A stretch of 64,000 nucleotides of DNA from assembly GCF_027622875.1 (NCBI RefSeq), contig NZ_JAPZVP010000002.1:273989-337988 (forward strand). The letters run 5' to 3'. The notes beneath the pieces were generated by a model that was not told the DNA's origin, made no database searches, and worked only from the letters and a program-made list of their open reading frames with translations. Positions 33,997 through 41,625 of the stretch are shown here, piece by piece (positions within the stretch are counted from its first letter, which is position 1; every line of letters starts with the position of its first letter). The DNA comes from Glycomyces luteolus (GTDB taxonomy: Bacteria > Actinomycetota > Actinomycetes > Mycobacteriales > Micromonosporaceae). Both the position numbers and the translations under genes were made by a program.

Positions 33997-35343
33997 TCAG
34001 CGGATGGCGTTCACGATCTTGTCGAGCGCCTCGAAGCCGATCGAAGGGGGTTCGGTCGTACCAAGCGATTCGGCTCCGACCCCCACCACCCAGCCGTCGG
34101 CCGCGCGGTGTTCGATCGAGGTCGGGCCCGGGCGGACGTCCACCGAGGTGCGGTGCACCAGGCCGGTCGAGTCGTTCAGCTGGGAGTAATCGCACTCGAA
34201 GTAGTCGCAGTTCGCGTAGTGCTCCGCCGGTCCCTGCGACGCGCCGCCGTCACCGGGGGATTCGAGCGGGGTCACCTGCAGGAAGAACCTGACCTGCTGT
34301 TCGTTTACCGTCGCGTCGGCGTAGGCGATCCGGGTGTTGTCATTGCCGTAGCGGTAGCCCTCCTCGTAAGCCTCGGTCTGCTCCTGCCCGGCGAACTCGA
34401 CTTCGGTGGCCGGAGGGACCGTGGCGCCGGGGAACTGCTCCGCGATGCCGTCGACGAGAGCCTCGGCCAGGGCGGCGTCGTCGGGCAGCGTGTAGCTCTC
34501 GATGCCGTCCTCTTCGGTCTCCGAGGCCTCCTGTCCGACCGGGATCGCCCGCGCGATGTCGGCGAGCTGCTGGGGCGTGGTGCTGAGCGTGCCCGTCCTG
34601 AGCGCCTCTTCGAGCTCGACATGGACGATGACGCGGTCATCGAGCTCGAGCAGGGCGGCCTGCACCGGAACCTGATCGCCCTCGGGGTTCTCCTCCGCGT
34701 CCACGACCACCGTCCGAGTCTCCTCGACCAGCAGCAGCGGCTCGGTATCCTCGGGTTCGTCCCAGGTGCACTCCACGTCTGCGCCGCCGCAACCGGCGAG
34801 ACCCTCCATGCGCTCCGCGCCCGGGTTCTCGTTCGGCTCCAAGACCTCGACCCGCAGGATCGCGTGCTCGCCCGAGTCGGAGAAGATCGCGAACGCTTCG
34901 TAGCGGTAACCGCCGGCTTCGGCGTCGAAAGAGAAGCCGCCGTATTCGGGCTCGCCCTCACCGCAGTAGCCGCCGAGGCTCGCGCCGATCGCGGTCATCG
35001 CCGTCTCCAGCGCCTGGTCGTATATCGCGGCGATGGCCAGTTGCTCGTCGCTCTGGTCGGCGGGGGCCTCGCACGTGTTCACGTCCGGGGCCTCTGCCTC
35101 CTCTTCCCGGGTGCCCGGCCCGGCGGTGTCGATCGGGGCCGCACCGCCCGCGAGCCCCATCGGGATCGCCACGGCCGCGGCGAGCGCCGCGAGCCCCGCA
35201 ACCGCGCCGGTCCCGATCGCCGCACGTCGGCGCAGCACCCGGCGCCGCCCGGCGGTCACTATGTCGTCGGTGCTCGAAGCCGGGACCGGATCGGCTCCGG
35301 CGAGCGCTTCGTTGAACAACCCGCGCATGTCGTCTGGGTTCAT
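33997..35343 (-). CDS. Membrane-anchored partner of the SigE-type sigma factor
   Basis: The 448-residue protein has a short cytosolic N-terminus of about 38 residues (DDMRGLFNEALAGADPVPAS and an RRRVLRRR stop-transfer-like patch). One transmembrane helix follows (about 41-66), then a large acidic extracytoplasmic domain with several Cys. Its ATG overlaps the sigma-factor stop by 4 nt (ATGA). That genetic coupling and the topology are usual for proteins regulating SigE-family factors in actinomycetes. An anti-sigma role is inference; the N-terminal segment has no HxxxCxxC zinc motif. Confidence 0.7.
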   Translation of the reverse strand: MNPDDMRGLFNEALAGADPVPASSTDDIVTAGRRRVLRRRAAIGTGAVAGLAALAAAVAIPMGLAGGAAPIDTAGPGTREEEAEAPDVNTCEAPADQSDEQLAIAAIYDQALETAMTAIGASLGGYCGEGEPEYGGFSFDAEAGGYRYEAFAIFSDSGEHAILRVEVLEPNENPGAERMEGLAGCGGADVECTWDEPEDTEPLLLVEETRTVVVDAEENPEGDQVPVQAALLELDDRVIVHVELEEALRTGTLSTTPQQLADIARAIPVGQEASETEEDGIESYTLPDDAALAEALVDGIAEQFPGATVPPATEVEFAGQEQTEAYEEGYRYGNDNTRIAYADATVNEQQVRFFLQVTPLESPGDGGASQGPAEHYANCDYFECDYSQLNDSTGLVHRTSVDVRPGPTSIEHRAADGWVVGVGAESLGTTEPPSIGFEALDKIVNAIR

Positions 35344-35849
35344 GATTCGGCTCCTTGGCCTGCGAGATTCGACTTCTCATACAGGTCGCGCAGCGTCTGC
35401 AGCCCCCGCGCGGTCTGGCTCTTGACGGTGCCGACCGAACAGCGCATGATCCGCGCCGTTTCATCGACCGGCAGGTCCTCCCAATAGCGGAGCACCAGGG
35501 TGGCCCGCTGCCTGGGTGGCAGCTTGGCGAGAGCGGAGACGGCGGCGAGGCGTTCCTCGGGACCGGTCCCGTCGGCGATGCCGTCGGGCAGTTCCGAATA
35601 GGAGCGCTCGCGGCGGAACCAGCCGCGCCGGGACTCGTCGATCAAGGTGTTGGTGACGATCCGCCGCGTGTAGGCGTCGGCCGTTTCCAGATTGGTCCTC
35701 GACCACGCCGCGTAGAGCTTGATCATCGAGCTCTGCACGGCGTCTTCGGACCGGTGCCAATCGCCGCACATGAGGTACGCGGTTCGGAGCAGGCCTGACC
35801 GACGCGCCTGGACGTACTCGCGGAATTCGCGTTCCTGCTGTGGAGTCAT
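35340..35849 (-). CDS. SigE-family RNA polymerase sigma factor
   Basis: The 169-residue ECF sigma factor has region 2 (LLRTAYLMCGDWHRSEDAVQ, then IKLYAAWSRT; residues 21-50) and region 4 (LPPRQRATLVLRYWEDLPVD, then ETARIMRCSVGTVKSQTARG; residues 105-145). Length and the SSMIKLYAAW motif match the SigE (SigM/ECF41-unlike) group common in Streptomyces. ATG 35849 has a GAAGGG ribosome binding site, and the longer frame upstream has no homology. It is cotranscribed with the downstream membrane protein, which probably controls it. Confidence 0.92.
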   Translation of the reverse strand: MTPQQEREFREYVQARRSGLLRTAYLMCGDWHRSEDAVQSSMIKLYAAWSRTNLETADAYTRRIVTNTLIDESRRGWFRRERSYSELPDGIADGTGPEERLAAVSALAKLPPRQRATLVLRYWEDLPVDETARIMRCSVGTVKSQTARGLQTLRDLYEKSNLAGQGAES

Positions 35850-35980
35850 GGGGGCCCTTCGTCGCGTCTCTGTCCCCGTTTCTACGGAACCGGGACCGCC
35901 GCGGGTTGCAGCGTGTCCGCCTTTGATTTTGCGATCGGTGCCCTCATCCTCCACGTGCGCCGATCGGGCACACTGACCCA

Positions 35981-36487
35981 ATGCGCATCCGACCGGCCTC
36001 CATTGCAGACCTGCCTCGCTGCCAAGACATCGAACGCGCCGCCGGCGAATGCTTCCGGCCCATCGGGATGTCCGAGATCGCCGAGGATGAACCGCTCAGC
36101 CTGGACGAGCTGGCAGGTTTCCAGCGCTCGGGTCTGGCCTGGGTCGCGGTCGATGACGACGGCCAGCCGGTCGCCTACCTCATCGCCGAGCCGGTGGACG
36201 ACGCCCTGCACATCGAGCAGGTGTCGGTGCACCCCAAGTGGGCGCGCCACGGCATCGGTCGCCGCCTCATCGAGCACGCCGCCGAACATGCCGCCGCCGA
36301 AGGCATTGCGGCGCTGACGCTCACGACCTTCACCGAAGTCGCCTGGAACGCCCCTTACTACGCCCGTTGCGGATTCGAACCGATCCCTGATGCAAGCCTG
36401 ACTCCGGGCCTCCGCAAGATCCGCGACCAGGAAGCCGCCCACGGCCTCGACCGCTGGCCCCGCACCTGCATGCGCCGCACTCTCTAG
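35981..36487 (+). CDS. GNAT family N-acetyltransferase
   Basis: The 168-residue protein has the GNAT acetyl-CoA binding motif HPKWARHGIGRRLIEHA (R/Q-x-x-G-x-G/A pattern, near residues 88-104). It also has the preceding LHIEQVSV strand and the C-terminal NAPYYARCGFE block typical of GNATs. It would acetylate an amine in the cytosol; the acceptor is unknown. It starts 131 bp from the divergent sigma-factor gene. Confidence 0.92.
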   Translation: MRIRPASIADLPRCQDIERAAGECFRPIGMSEIAEDEPLSLDELAGFQRSGLAWVAVDDDGQPVAYLIAEPVDDALHIEQVSVHPKWARHGIGRRLIEHAAEHAAAEGIAALTLTTFTEVAWNAPYYARCGFEPIPDASLTPGLRKIRDQEAAHGLDRWPRTCMRRTL

Positions 36488-36574
36488 ACCGTCCCCGCTA
36501 CCAGCCGGGGTCCGTCGCTCCGCTGAGCGCCGCAATGCCAACGCGGGACCCCTCCCGGCCTGGGGCGCCGGGCC

Positions 36575-37245
36575 TTGGCGGATCGCGACTTCGAGCCGTA
36601 CCCGCTGCGGCGGCGGATCGGATTCGGCGGCGTGGGCGCAGCAGCGCTGGCCGCGCTGATCGCGTGGGCGTTCATGCTCGACCCGTTTCCGCTGCCGGAG
36701 GATGCCGATGACCTCGAATTGTTCTGCGTCGACCCGTCGATGACGTTCGGGGAGTCTCCGCAATACGAACGCGAAGGACCGCATCCCATACAGCTGTGGA
36801 CCGAAACCTGGCTGGCCCTCGATGTGACCAACACGCTGGCCGAACAGGGCTTGTCCTCGAATCCGGAGAAGGCGGTGCTCATCGCCTGCGGCGCGGGCGA
36901 CGCGGCGGACAAGGTCGCCGACTGCGCTTACACCGACAACGCTTGGGGCGTCGGCGAAGTCTCCCAGGTCGTGCCCGCATACCTCGTGGACTATCGTTCG
37001 AGGTCTTCGAGGCGGCCACCCACCGGCTGGTCGGTGAGGTGACGGTGGAATCCGAGAAGCCCGAGGGATGGATGTGCCCTGAGTGGAGCCATAAAGGGGA
37101 GCAGAGGATCGATGTACTGCCACGGTCGGAGGCAGTGGCCGAAGCGCTCGCGCCGTTCGCAGAACGCCCCGCGGATCCTGACCGGGCTCGTATCCGGCAG
37201 TCCGAGTGGACCGCGGTGCGGCGGGTTCGCACAGGAATCAAGTAA
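36575..37245 (+). pseudogene. Membrane-anchored protein gene interrupted by a -1 frameshift
   Basis: A TTG at 36575 opens a frame with an N-terminal membrane helix (GFGGVGAAALAALIAWAF, residues 16-33) and an extracytoplasmic part up to AYLVDYR. At about 36994-36996 the frame breaks into low-homology residues. The coherent continuation (FEVFEAATHRLVGEVTVESE … AEALAPFAERP) lies in the next frame and ends at 37245. Adding one base after ctatcg would restore a product of about 223 residues. This could be a real null mutation or a sequencing error. No family is recognised. Confidence 0.6.
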
Positions 37246-37279
37246 GAGGCCCTTACCGCCCACTGGCGGCAAGGGCCTC
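37246..37279. terminator. Bidirectional hairpin terminator
   Basis: gaggcccttaccgcc (37246-37260) pairs with ggcggcaagggcctc (37265-37279) with one A/C mismatch and a cact loop. It starts immediately after the stop of the frameshifted gene and ends 6 bp before the convergent secreted-protein stop. Confidence 0.8.
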
Positions 37280-37285
37280 ATCGCG

Positions 37286-37768
37286 CTACTTGCCGGACCA
37301 ACGCCAGAGCAGCATGGTGTTCATGCTGCTGCTGCTTTCCTTGTACCCGGCCTCGACGTGATGGCCGCCGGACTCGGGCCAGTCGAAGTCGCACCGGGCC
37401 CATTTGCCGCTGCCGAGGTTGTTGCGGCACATGCGGAGGGACGAGGTGTTGTCGGACCAGACCGACGCGATCGCGGCGTACGTGTCGGCGCTGGCGTCCT
37501 TGACATAGACGTAGTCGCCTTCGTAGACGACGCATGCGACCGTGCTGTGGCGATAGTCGCTGGCCGTGACGCACTCGCCCTGCGGCCCGGAGACCGCGAC
37601 ACCGGTCTGGCAGCTCACCGACGCCTCGGAGCAGTTGCCGAACCAGCTCTCGTCGGCCATGCTCGGCGACTGCAGGCCCAACACGGCGACCGCCGTGGCG
37701 GCCATGGCGTAGAGCGCTCCGCGCAGCGCGGATCGGACGCGGCCTCGGGCGGACATCATCGTTTTCAA
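37286..37768 (-). CDS. Small secreted Cys-rich protein
   Basis: The 160-residue product has an N-terminal basic region and hydrophobic core (ALRGALYAMAATAVAVLGL) ending at PSMA-DES, a Sec signal peptide with an AxA-like cleavage site. The mature ~120-residue part has six Cys that could form disulphides, and Trp/Tyr-rich strands. No family is recognised. TTG 37768 is chosen because a GGGAG ribosome binding site sits 8 nt before it; ATG 37759 and 37756 are alternatives that preserve the signal peptide. Confidence 0.7.
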   Translation of the reverse strand: MKTMMSARGRVRSALRGALYAMAATAVAVLGLQSPSMADESWFGNCSEASVSCQTGVAVSGPQGECVTASDYRHSTVACVVYEGDYVYVKDASADTYAAIASVWSDNTSSLRMCRNNLGSGKWARCDFDWPESGGHHVEAGYKESSSSMNTMLLWRWSGK

Positions 37769-37913
37769 GAGCTGGGCTCCCTTCGTTCGACGGGCGCCGA
37801 CGGCGCCCGTCGTCGAAGACCCCCGATGGCGATCGGGATGTTGCCTATTGTGCGGTTCATCACGGATCATCCAGGACGGCAATGAATCCGGCGCTTCACG
37901 ATGGTTTGGCAAG

Positions 37914-39095
37914 TCAGCCGCAGAGTCCGGCCTGCATGAGGTCGGTCAGGGCGGCGTCGAATGCGTCCTCGTCGCCGTAACCGGCCTTGTCGTCGATGCT
38001 CCAGGCCAGCGTGATCCGGCGTTCGCCGTCGAGGGAGTGGAACGATTGGGTCTGGTGGCCGAGGCCGTCGCCTTCGTGGCCGAAGAAGACCGCGCCGGGG
38101 TCCTCGGCGCATCCGGGCTTGAGCGCGAACATGCCGAGCCCGTAGTCCATGCTGCCGCCGGTCCCGATGAAATCGGTGGCGTCCGCGAACAGCGCAGGGG
38201 CGAGCAGGGTGCCGTCGGCCAGCGCGTCGTAGAACGCATTCAGGTCACCCACTGTGGAGATCACGCCGCCTCCGGCCCACAGCTGCGTGTTGGACAGCTT
38301 GGTCGTGTCGAAGTACGGCCGGTCGGGATCGCCGGTGGTGACGTACGGGACCGCATGAGGGCCGCGGATGCCGGAGGTGTCGTCGCGGGGGAAGTACGTG
38401 TCGTCGAGTCCGGCGGGCTCGAAGATGCGCTCCTCGAACGCGTGCCGGAGGCTGTCGCCGGTGCGCTCCTCGATGAGCAGGCCGAGGACCATGTAGCCGG
38501 TGTTGGAGTAGGCCCAGTCCGTGCCCGGCTTGAACTGCAGCGGCTGCTCGGTGCCGATGGCGATGAGTTCCTCAGGCTCGTAATGGGTCCGGTATCCGGC
38601 GTAGAGGTCGGTGAAGTCGCCGTGGCCGAGGCCCGGGTAGAGGGCGGGCAGGAGGTCGGGAACGCCGCTGGTGTGCTGGAGGAGCTGGCGGATCGTCGGA
38701 TCTTCCTCGTAGGGGAGGAGGCCGGGCAGATGGCCGCCGATGGGGTCGTCGAGGTCGAGCTCGCCTTCGCCCGCGAGCTGGAGGACGATCGCGGCGGTCA
38801 TGGACTTGGTGGTGCTGCCGATGCGGACGCGGTCATCCGGCTCGGCGGGGTCCGCGCCCTCGTCGAGGCTCCGCAACCCGGCCGCTCCGGTCCAGGTGTC
38901 GTCGCCGTCGCGCACTTCGGCGAGCACGGAGCCGCCCGCGAGTGCGGCGAAGTCGGCGAACTTCGCTTCGAGGAGCGCCGTGTCGATGTCGCCGGCCTCG
39001 GATCGGCTCGGGTGAGCCGCGGCGGCCTCCGCCGCACCGAGGACGCCGACGAGGCCGAGGGCCGCGACCGCGGCGGGGATCTTGTGCTTTCTCAT
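37914..39095 (-). CDS. Secreted serine hydrolase (beta-lactamase/DD-peptidase family)
   Basis: The 393-residue protein has a Sec signal peptide (residues 1-27, ending AAAAH) and the class C/DD-peptidase triad. The triad comprises Ser94-x-x-Lys97 in GSTTKSM, Tyr196-Ser-Asn198 and a late HEG (FFGHEGDGLG) in place of KTG. It resembles the R61-type D-alanyl-D-alanine carboxypeptidase/esterase group. It is exported and probably acts on peptidoglycan peptides, D-amino-acid peptides or esters. It is monocistronic, and its upstream region holds a relic TetR-like coding fragment. Confidence 0.9.
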   Translation of the reverse strand: MRKHKIPAAVAALGLVGVLGAAEAAAAHPSRSEAGDIDTALLEAKFADFAALAGGSVLAEVRDGDDTWTGAAGLRSLDEGADPAEPDDRVRIGSTTKSMTAAIVLQLAGEGELDLDDPIGGHLPGLLPYEEDPTIRQLLQHTSGVPDLLPALYPGLGHGDFTDLYAGYRTHYEPEELIAIGTEQPLQFKPGTDWAYSNTGYMVLGLLIEERTGDSLRHAFEERIFEPAGLDDTYFPRDDTSGIRGPHAVPYVTTGDPDRPYFDTTKLSNTQLWAGGGVISTVGDLNAFYDALADGTLLAPALFADATDFIGTGGSMDYGLGMFALKPGCAEDPGAVFFGHEGDGLGHQTQSFHSLDGERRITLAWSIDDKAGYGDEDAFDAALTDLMQAGLCG

Positions 39096-39179
39096 GCCCG
39101 GAACTGTATGAGCTGCAACGATTCCCGGCGATGCAACAGGCTGCACGAATCGCGGTACCCCCTGCCGTACCTCCAGCCT

Positions 39180-39321
39180 GCTTTCGGGCGGCTAGGCCGT
39201 CGATGAAGATCTCGATGTAGCGGGCGGTCGCCTTGCGGTTGGCACGTTCGATTGCGTTGCGGTTCAGGCGGGCAACGACAGTGAGGACTGAGCAGGTCAG
39301 GCGGGGCTCTGTGAATTCCCG
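39180..39321 (-). pseudogene. Relic coding fragment, TetR C-terminus-like
   Basis: On the minus strand, 39321-39180 reads as REFTEPRLTCSVLTVV, ARLNRNAIERANRKATARYI and EIFIDGLAARKQ without a stop. This looks like the last helices of a TetR-family regulator. There is no start codon or HTH upstream, and the frame then runs into the antisense of the serine hydrolase gene, losing its own stop. It is best explained as a decayed remnant. The fragment is too short for certainty. Confidence 0.4.
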
Positions 39322-39361
39322 GTGCGGGGGCTTTCCCCTTTGGTGTTGACACCGTCCTATC

Positions 39362-40430
39362 GTGCCGCGCTACCGGCCCTCCCCGCTCCTGATCGCCCGC
39401 GTGATCGAGTCCCTGGACGCGGGCACACCCATCAAGACCACCTGCGCCCGATACAACATCACCCCATCAGCCCTGGAACGCGCCCGAGCCGACCACCCCG
39501 GCCTCGACGCGGCGATGGCCGCAGCCGGCCAGCGCCGCGCCGCTCCGGTGCCGGGCACGGACGTGCTCGACCACGCCGCCGGCCTGCTCGAGGAGGGATC
39601 GACCATCAACGAAGCGGCCAAGCAGACCGGGCTGAACCCGCAGACGCTTCGCCGCTTCGGTGCCGAGCATCCCCGGCTGCAGGCCGCCCTGAAAGCGGCG
39701 GCCCAGCGCCATCGACGCCGCAGTTTCGACGCCGAGCTGTTCGACCGGGCCGCGGTCAAGATCGAGGAAGGCGGGAAGATTCGCCCGACCGCGCGGGCGC
39801 TGGGAATCTCCTACGAGACCCTCTTCCGCTACCGCCTCGACCACCCGCGTCTGGACCAGGCGATCACCGCAGCGCTGCGACGCTCCTACCCGCGCAAGTT
39901 CGATTTCACCCGGCTCGACGAGGTCGCCCGCCTGATCGAGGATGGCGCTTCGATCCGCCAGGCCGCCAAGCAGACCGGCGTCGTCATCGAGACGATCCGC
40001 CGCTACCGGGGCGAGCATCCCCGGGCTCGATGCGGCCCTCGAAGCCGCCGCCGAAAGGCCCAGGCGACGTACCGAGACCCCCGACATGATCGAGGAAGCC
40101 ATCCGCCTCATCGGGGAAGGCCAGAGCGTGAAAGCCACCGCCGCGACACTGAGCGTGCCCAAGTCCCGCCTCGACCGCGCCCGCAAGACCCAACCCGGGC
40201 TCGACGCGGCTATGCGCGAGGCCGCGCAGCGTTACCGAAACCGCGGCTGGAACCCTGAGCTGCTCGACCAGGCCGCCGAACTGCTCGAATCCGGGACGCC
40301 GATCCTCACCGCCGCGAAGCAGCTCCACCTGGGCTCCGAGACCATGCACCACTACCGCAAAGCGCACCCGCGCCTGGACGCCGCCCTCCGCGCCGTCGAG
40401 GAACGCCGATCGCAGCGAACCGGTGACTGA
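39362..40430 (+). pseudogene. Six-repeat helix-turn-helix array protein, frameshifted
   Basis: From GTG 39362, two overlapping frames encode six tandem repeats of about 56-58 residues, each with the plan DxAaxLIEeGxsIxxAAKqt-G-xxxETLrRYRxxHPrLDAALxAA. Clear examples are LIEDGASIRQAAKQTG-(VVI)-ETIRRYRGEHP in repeat 4 and LLESGTPILTAAKQLHLGSE in repeat 6. Each looks like a resolvase/homeodomain-type HTH followed by a third helix. The frame shifts at the C4 run 40019-40022, within repeat 4. Removing one C joins the parts into about 356 residues with register preserved. This argues for a recent frameshift or a sequencing error rather than old decay. The repeated basic HTH units suggest modular nucleic-acid binding; that is inference. 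No known family name is recognised. Confidence 0.65.
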
Positions 40431-40520
40431 AGCGGAACCCTTGGGACACACGGATTGGTGGCGAGCGATTACTATAAGCCTCGCTCCCTAATTCTGTCCA
40501 TACCCGGAGGAACCCCACCC

Positions 40521-40865
40521 GTGGCACGACAGCTGGATTCGGACGCTCTGCGCGCCTATCGAGACATCGTCCAAGCGCAGCTCGAACGCCTCGAAACCGA
40601 GGTCATCCCCAAGCTCGAGAACGGCAACGAACTTGGCAGGCTCCCCGCTTTCGGCACGATGGACGGCGCCGACACTGCCCGCGAGAACTACACCGCCTTC
40701 CACGAAGGCGCCTGGAACAACCTCCAGGCGCTTCGCGGTGCCCTGATCGGGATCATCGACACCCTCAACACCTCCGGCGACCTCTCCGACGAGTCCGACG
40801 AACTCGCCGTCACCGACATGAGCACCGTGAACAACAACATCGAACCCGCGCAGCTGCTGCCATAG
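40521..40865 (+). CDS. WXG100-like (type VII substrate-like) helical protein
   Basis: The 114-residue protein, from GTG 40521 behind a GGAGG ribosome binding site, is a predicted helical hairpin. Its first helix is DSDALRAYRDIVQAQLERLE and its second is ARENYTAFHEGAWNNLQALR, with a Trp near the turn-like region and an extended acidic tail. Size and pattern resemble ESX/WXG100 partners, although the W-x-G motif itself is not intact. It begins a run of same-strand genes with very short gaps; the lipoprotein follows by 14 bp. Export by a type VII system encoded elsewhere is inference. Confidence 0.6.
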   Translation: MARQLDSDALRAYRDIVQAQLERLETEVIPKLENGNELGRLPAFGTMDGADTARENYTAFHEGAWNNLQALRGALIGIIDTLNTSGDLSDESDELAVTDMSTVNNNIEPAQLLP

Positions 40866-40879
40866 TGAAGGGCCACACC

Positions 40880-41623
40880 ATGATTCGCAAGTCGACCCTG
40901 ATCCAGGCAACGGCCGCTGCCGGAGCCGTCGCGCTGCTGCTCACCGGCTGCGCGGGCAGCGAGAGCCCCGGCGGCTCGAACTCCAGTGAAGGCAGCGAGC
41001 CGGAGACCGGGACTGGAACGGTCGCGGTGATGGAGGACTGGAAGGGCTGCTGGGCCCTCGACGACCTGCAACCGCTCCAGGACTACCTCGGCGTCACCGC
41101 CATCGGCGGCGACGGCCTCATCGACGCCGCCATGGGCGAGGGCCTCGACGGCGAAGCACTCACCTGCTCGGGGAGCTTCACGCTTCCTGCTGCCACAGTC
41201 GGCTCCGGCAGCTTTGCTGGCGAGCACTCGGGAAGCGCGACGGTGCAGATGGGTGTGGTCCCATGGGAAAGCGCTGACATCGCCGCCGAGAACTATGCCG
41301 AACGCCTTAAACGCCGTGAAGACAGCATGGCTAGCGAGGGCACCGAACTGTCGAATATCGCCACTGGCGAGCTCGGTGGCAGCTGGGATGAGAGCTTCTA
41401 CGAAGCGGGTGATCACGACCCGTATGTCTACGTGGATACGTTCGGCCGCTCGGGCGACTGGATTCTCTACATCTCGATGTACTACACCCCCGACCCTGGT
41501 TTGAGCAACGACCAGGATGCGGCCTACCCGTTCACCGACGCGGCGTTGGTCGAATGGGTCGCGAATGAATACATGCCGCAGGTTCAAGCGGAAATCCTCT
41601 CGAAGATCGAAAGCGAGCAGTAG
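40880..41623 (+). CDS. Lipoprotein of the type VII-like locus
   Basis: The 247-residue protein has a lipoprotein signal (TAAAGAVALLLTGCAGS; lipobox LLTGC near residue 23) and a Ser/Gly/Glu-rich linker. A mature domain follows with two Cys (KGCWALDDLQPLQDYL and LTCSGSF), resembling a DUF3558-like solute-binding or sensor domain in length. ATG 40880 has an AAGGG ribosome binding site; a GTG at 40865 overlapping the previous stop is an alternative. It lies between helical ESX-like genes, suggesting an envelope-located accessory factor. Confidence 0.65.
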   Translation: MIRKSTLIQATAAAGAVALLLTGCAGSESPGGSNSSEGSEPETGTGTVAVMEDWKGCWALDDLQPLQDYLGVTAIGGDGLIDAAMGEGLDGEALTCSGSFTLPAATVGSGSFAGEHSGSATVQMGVVPWESADIAAENYAERLKRREDSMASEGTELSNIATGELGGSWDESFYEAGDHDPYVYVDTFGRSGDWILYISMYYTPDPGLSNDQDAAYPFTDAALVEWVANEYMPQVQAEILSKIESEQ

Positions 41624-41625
41624 CC

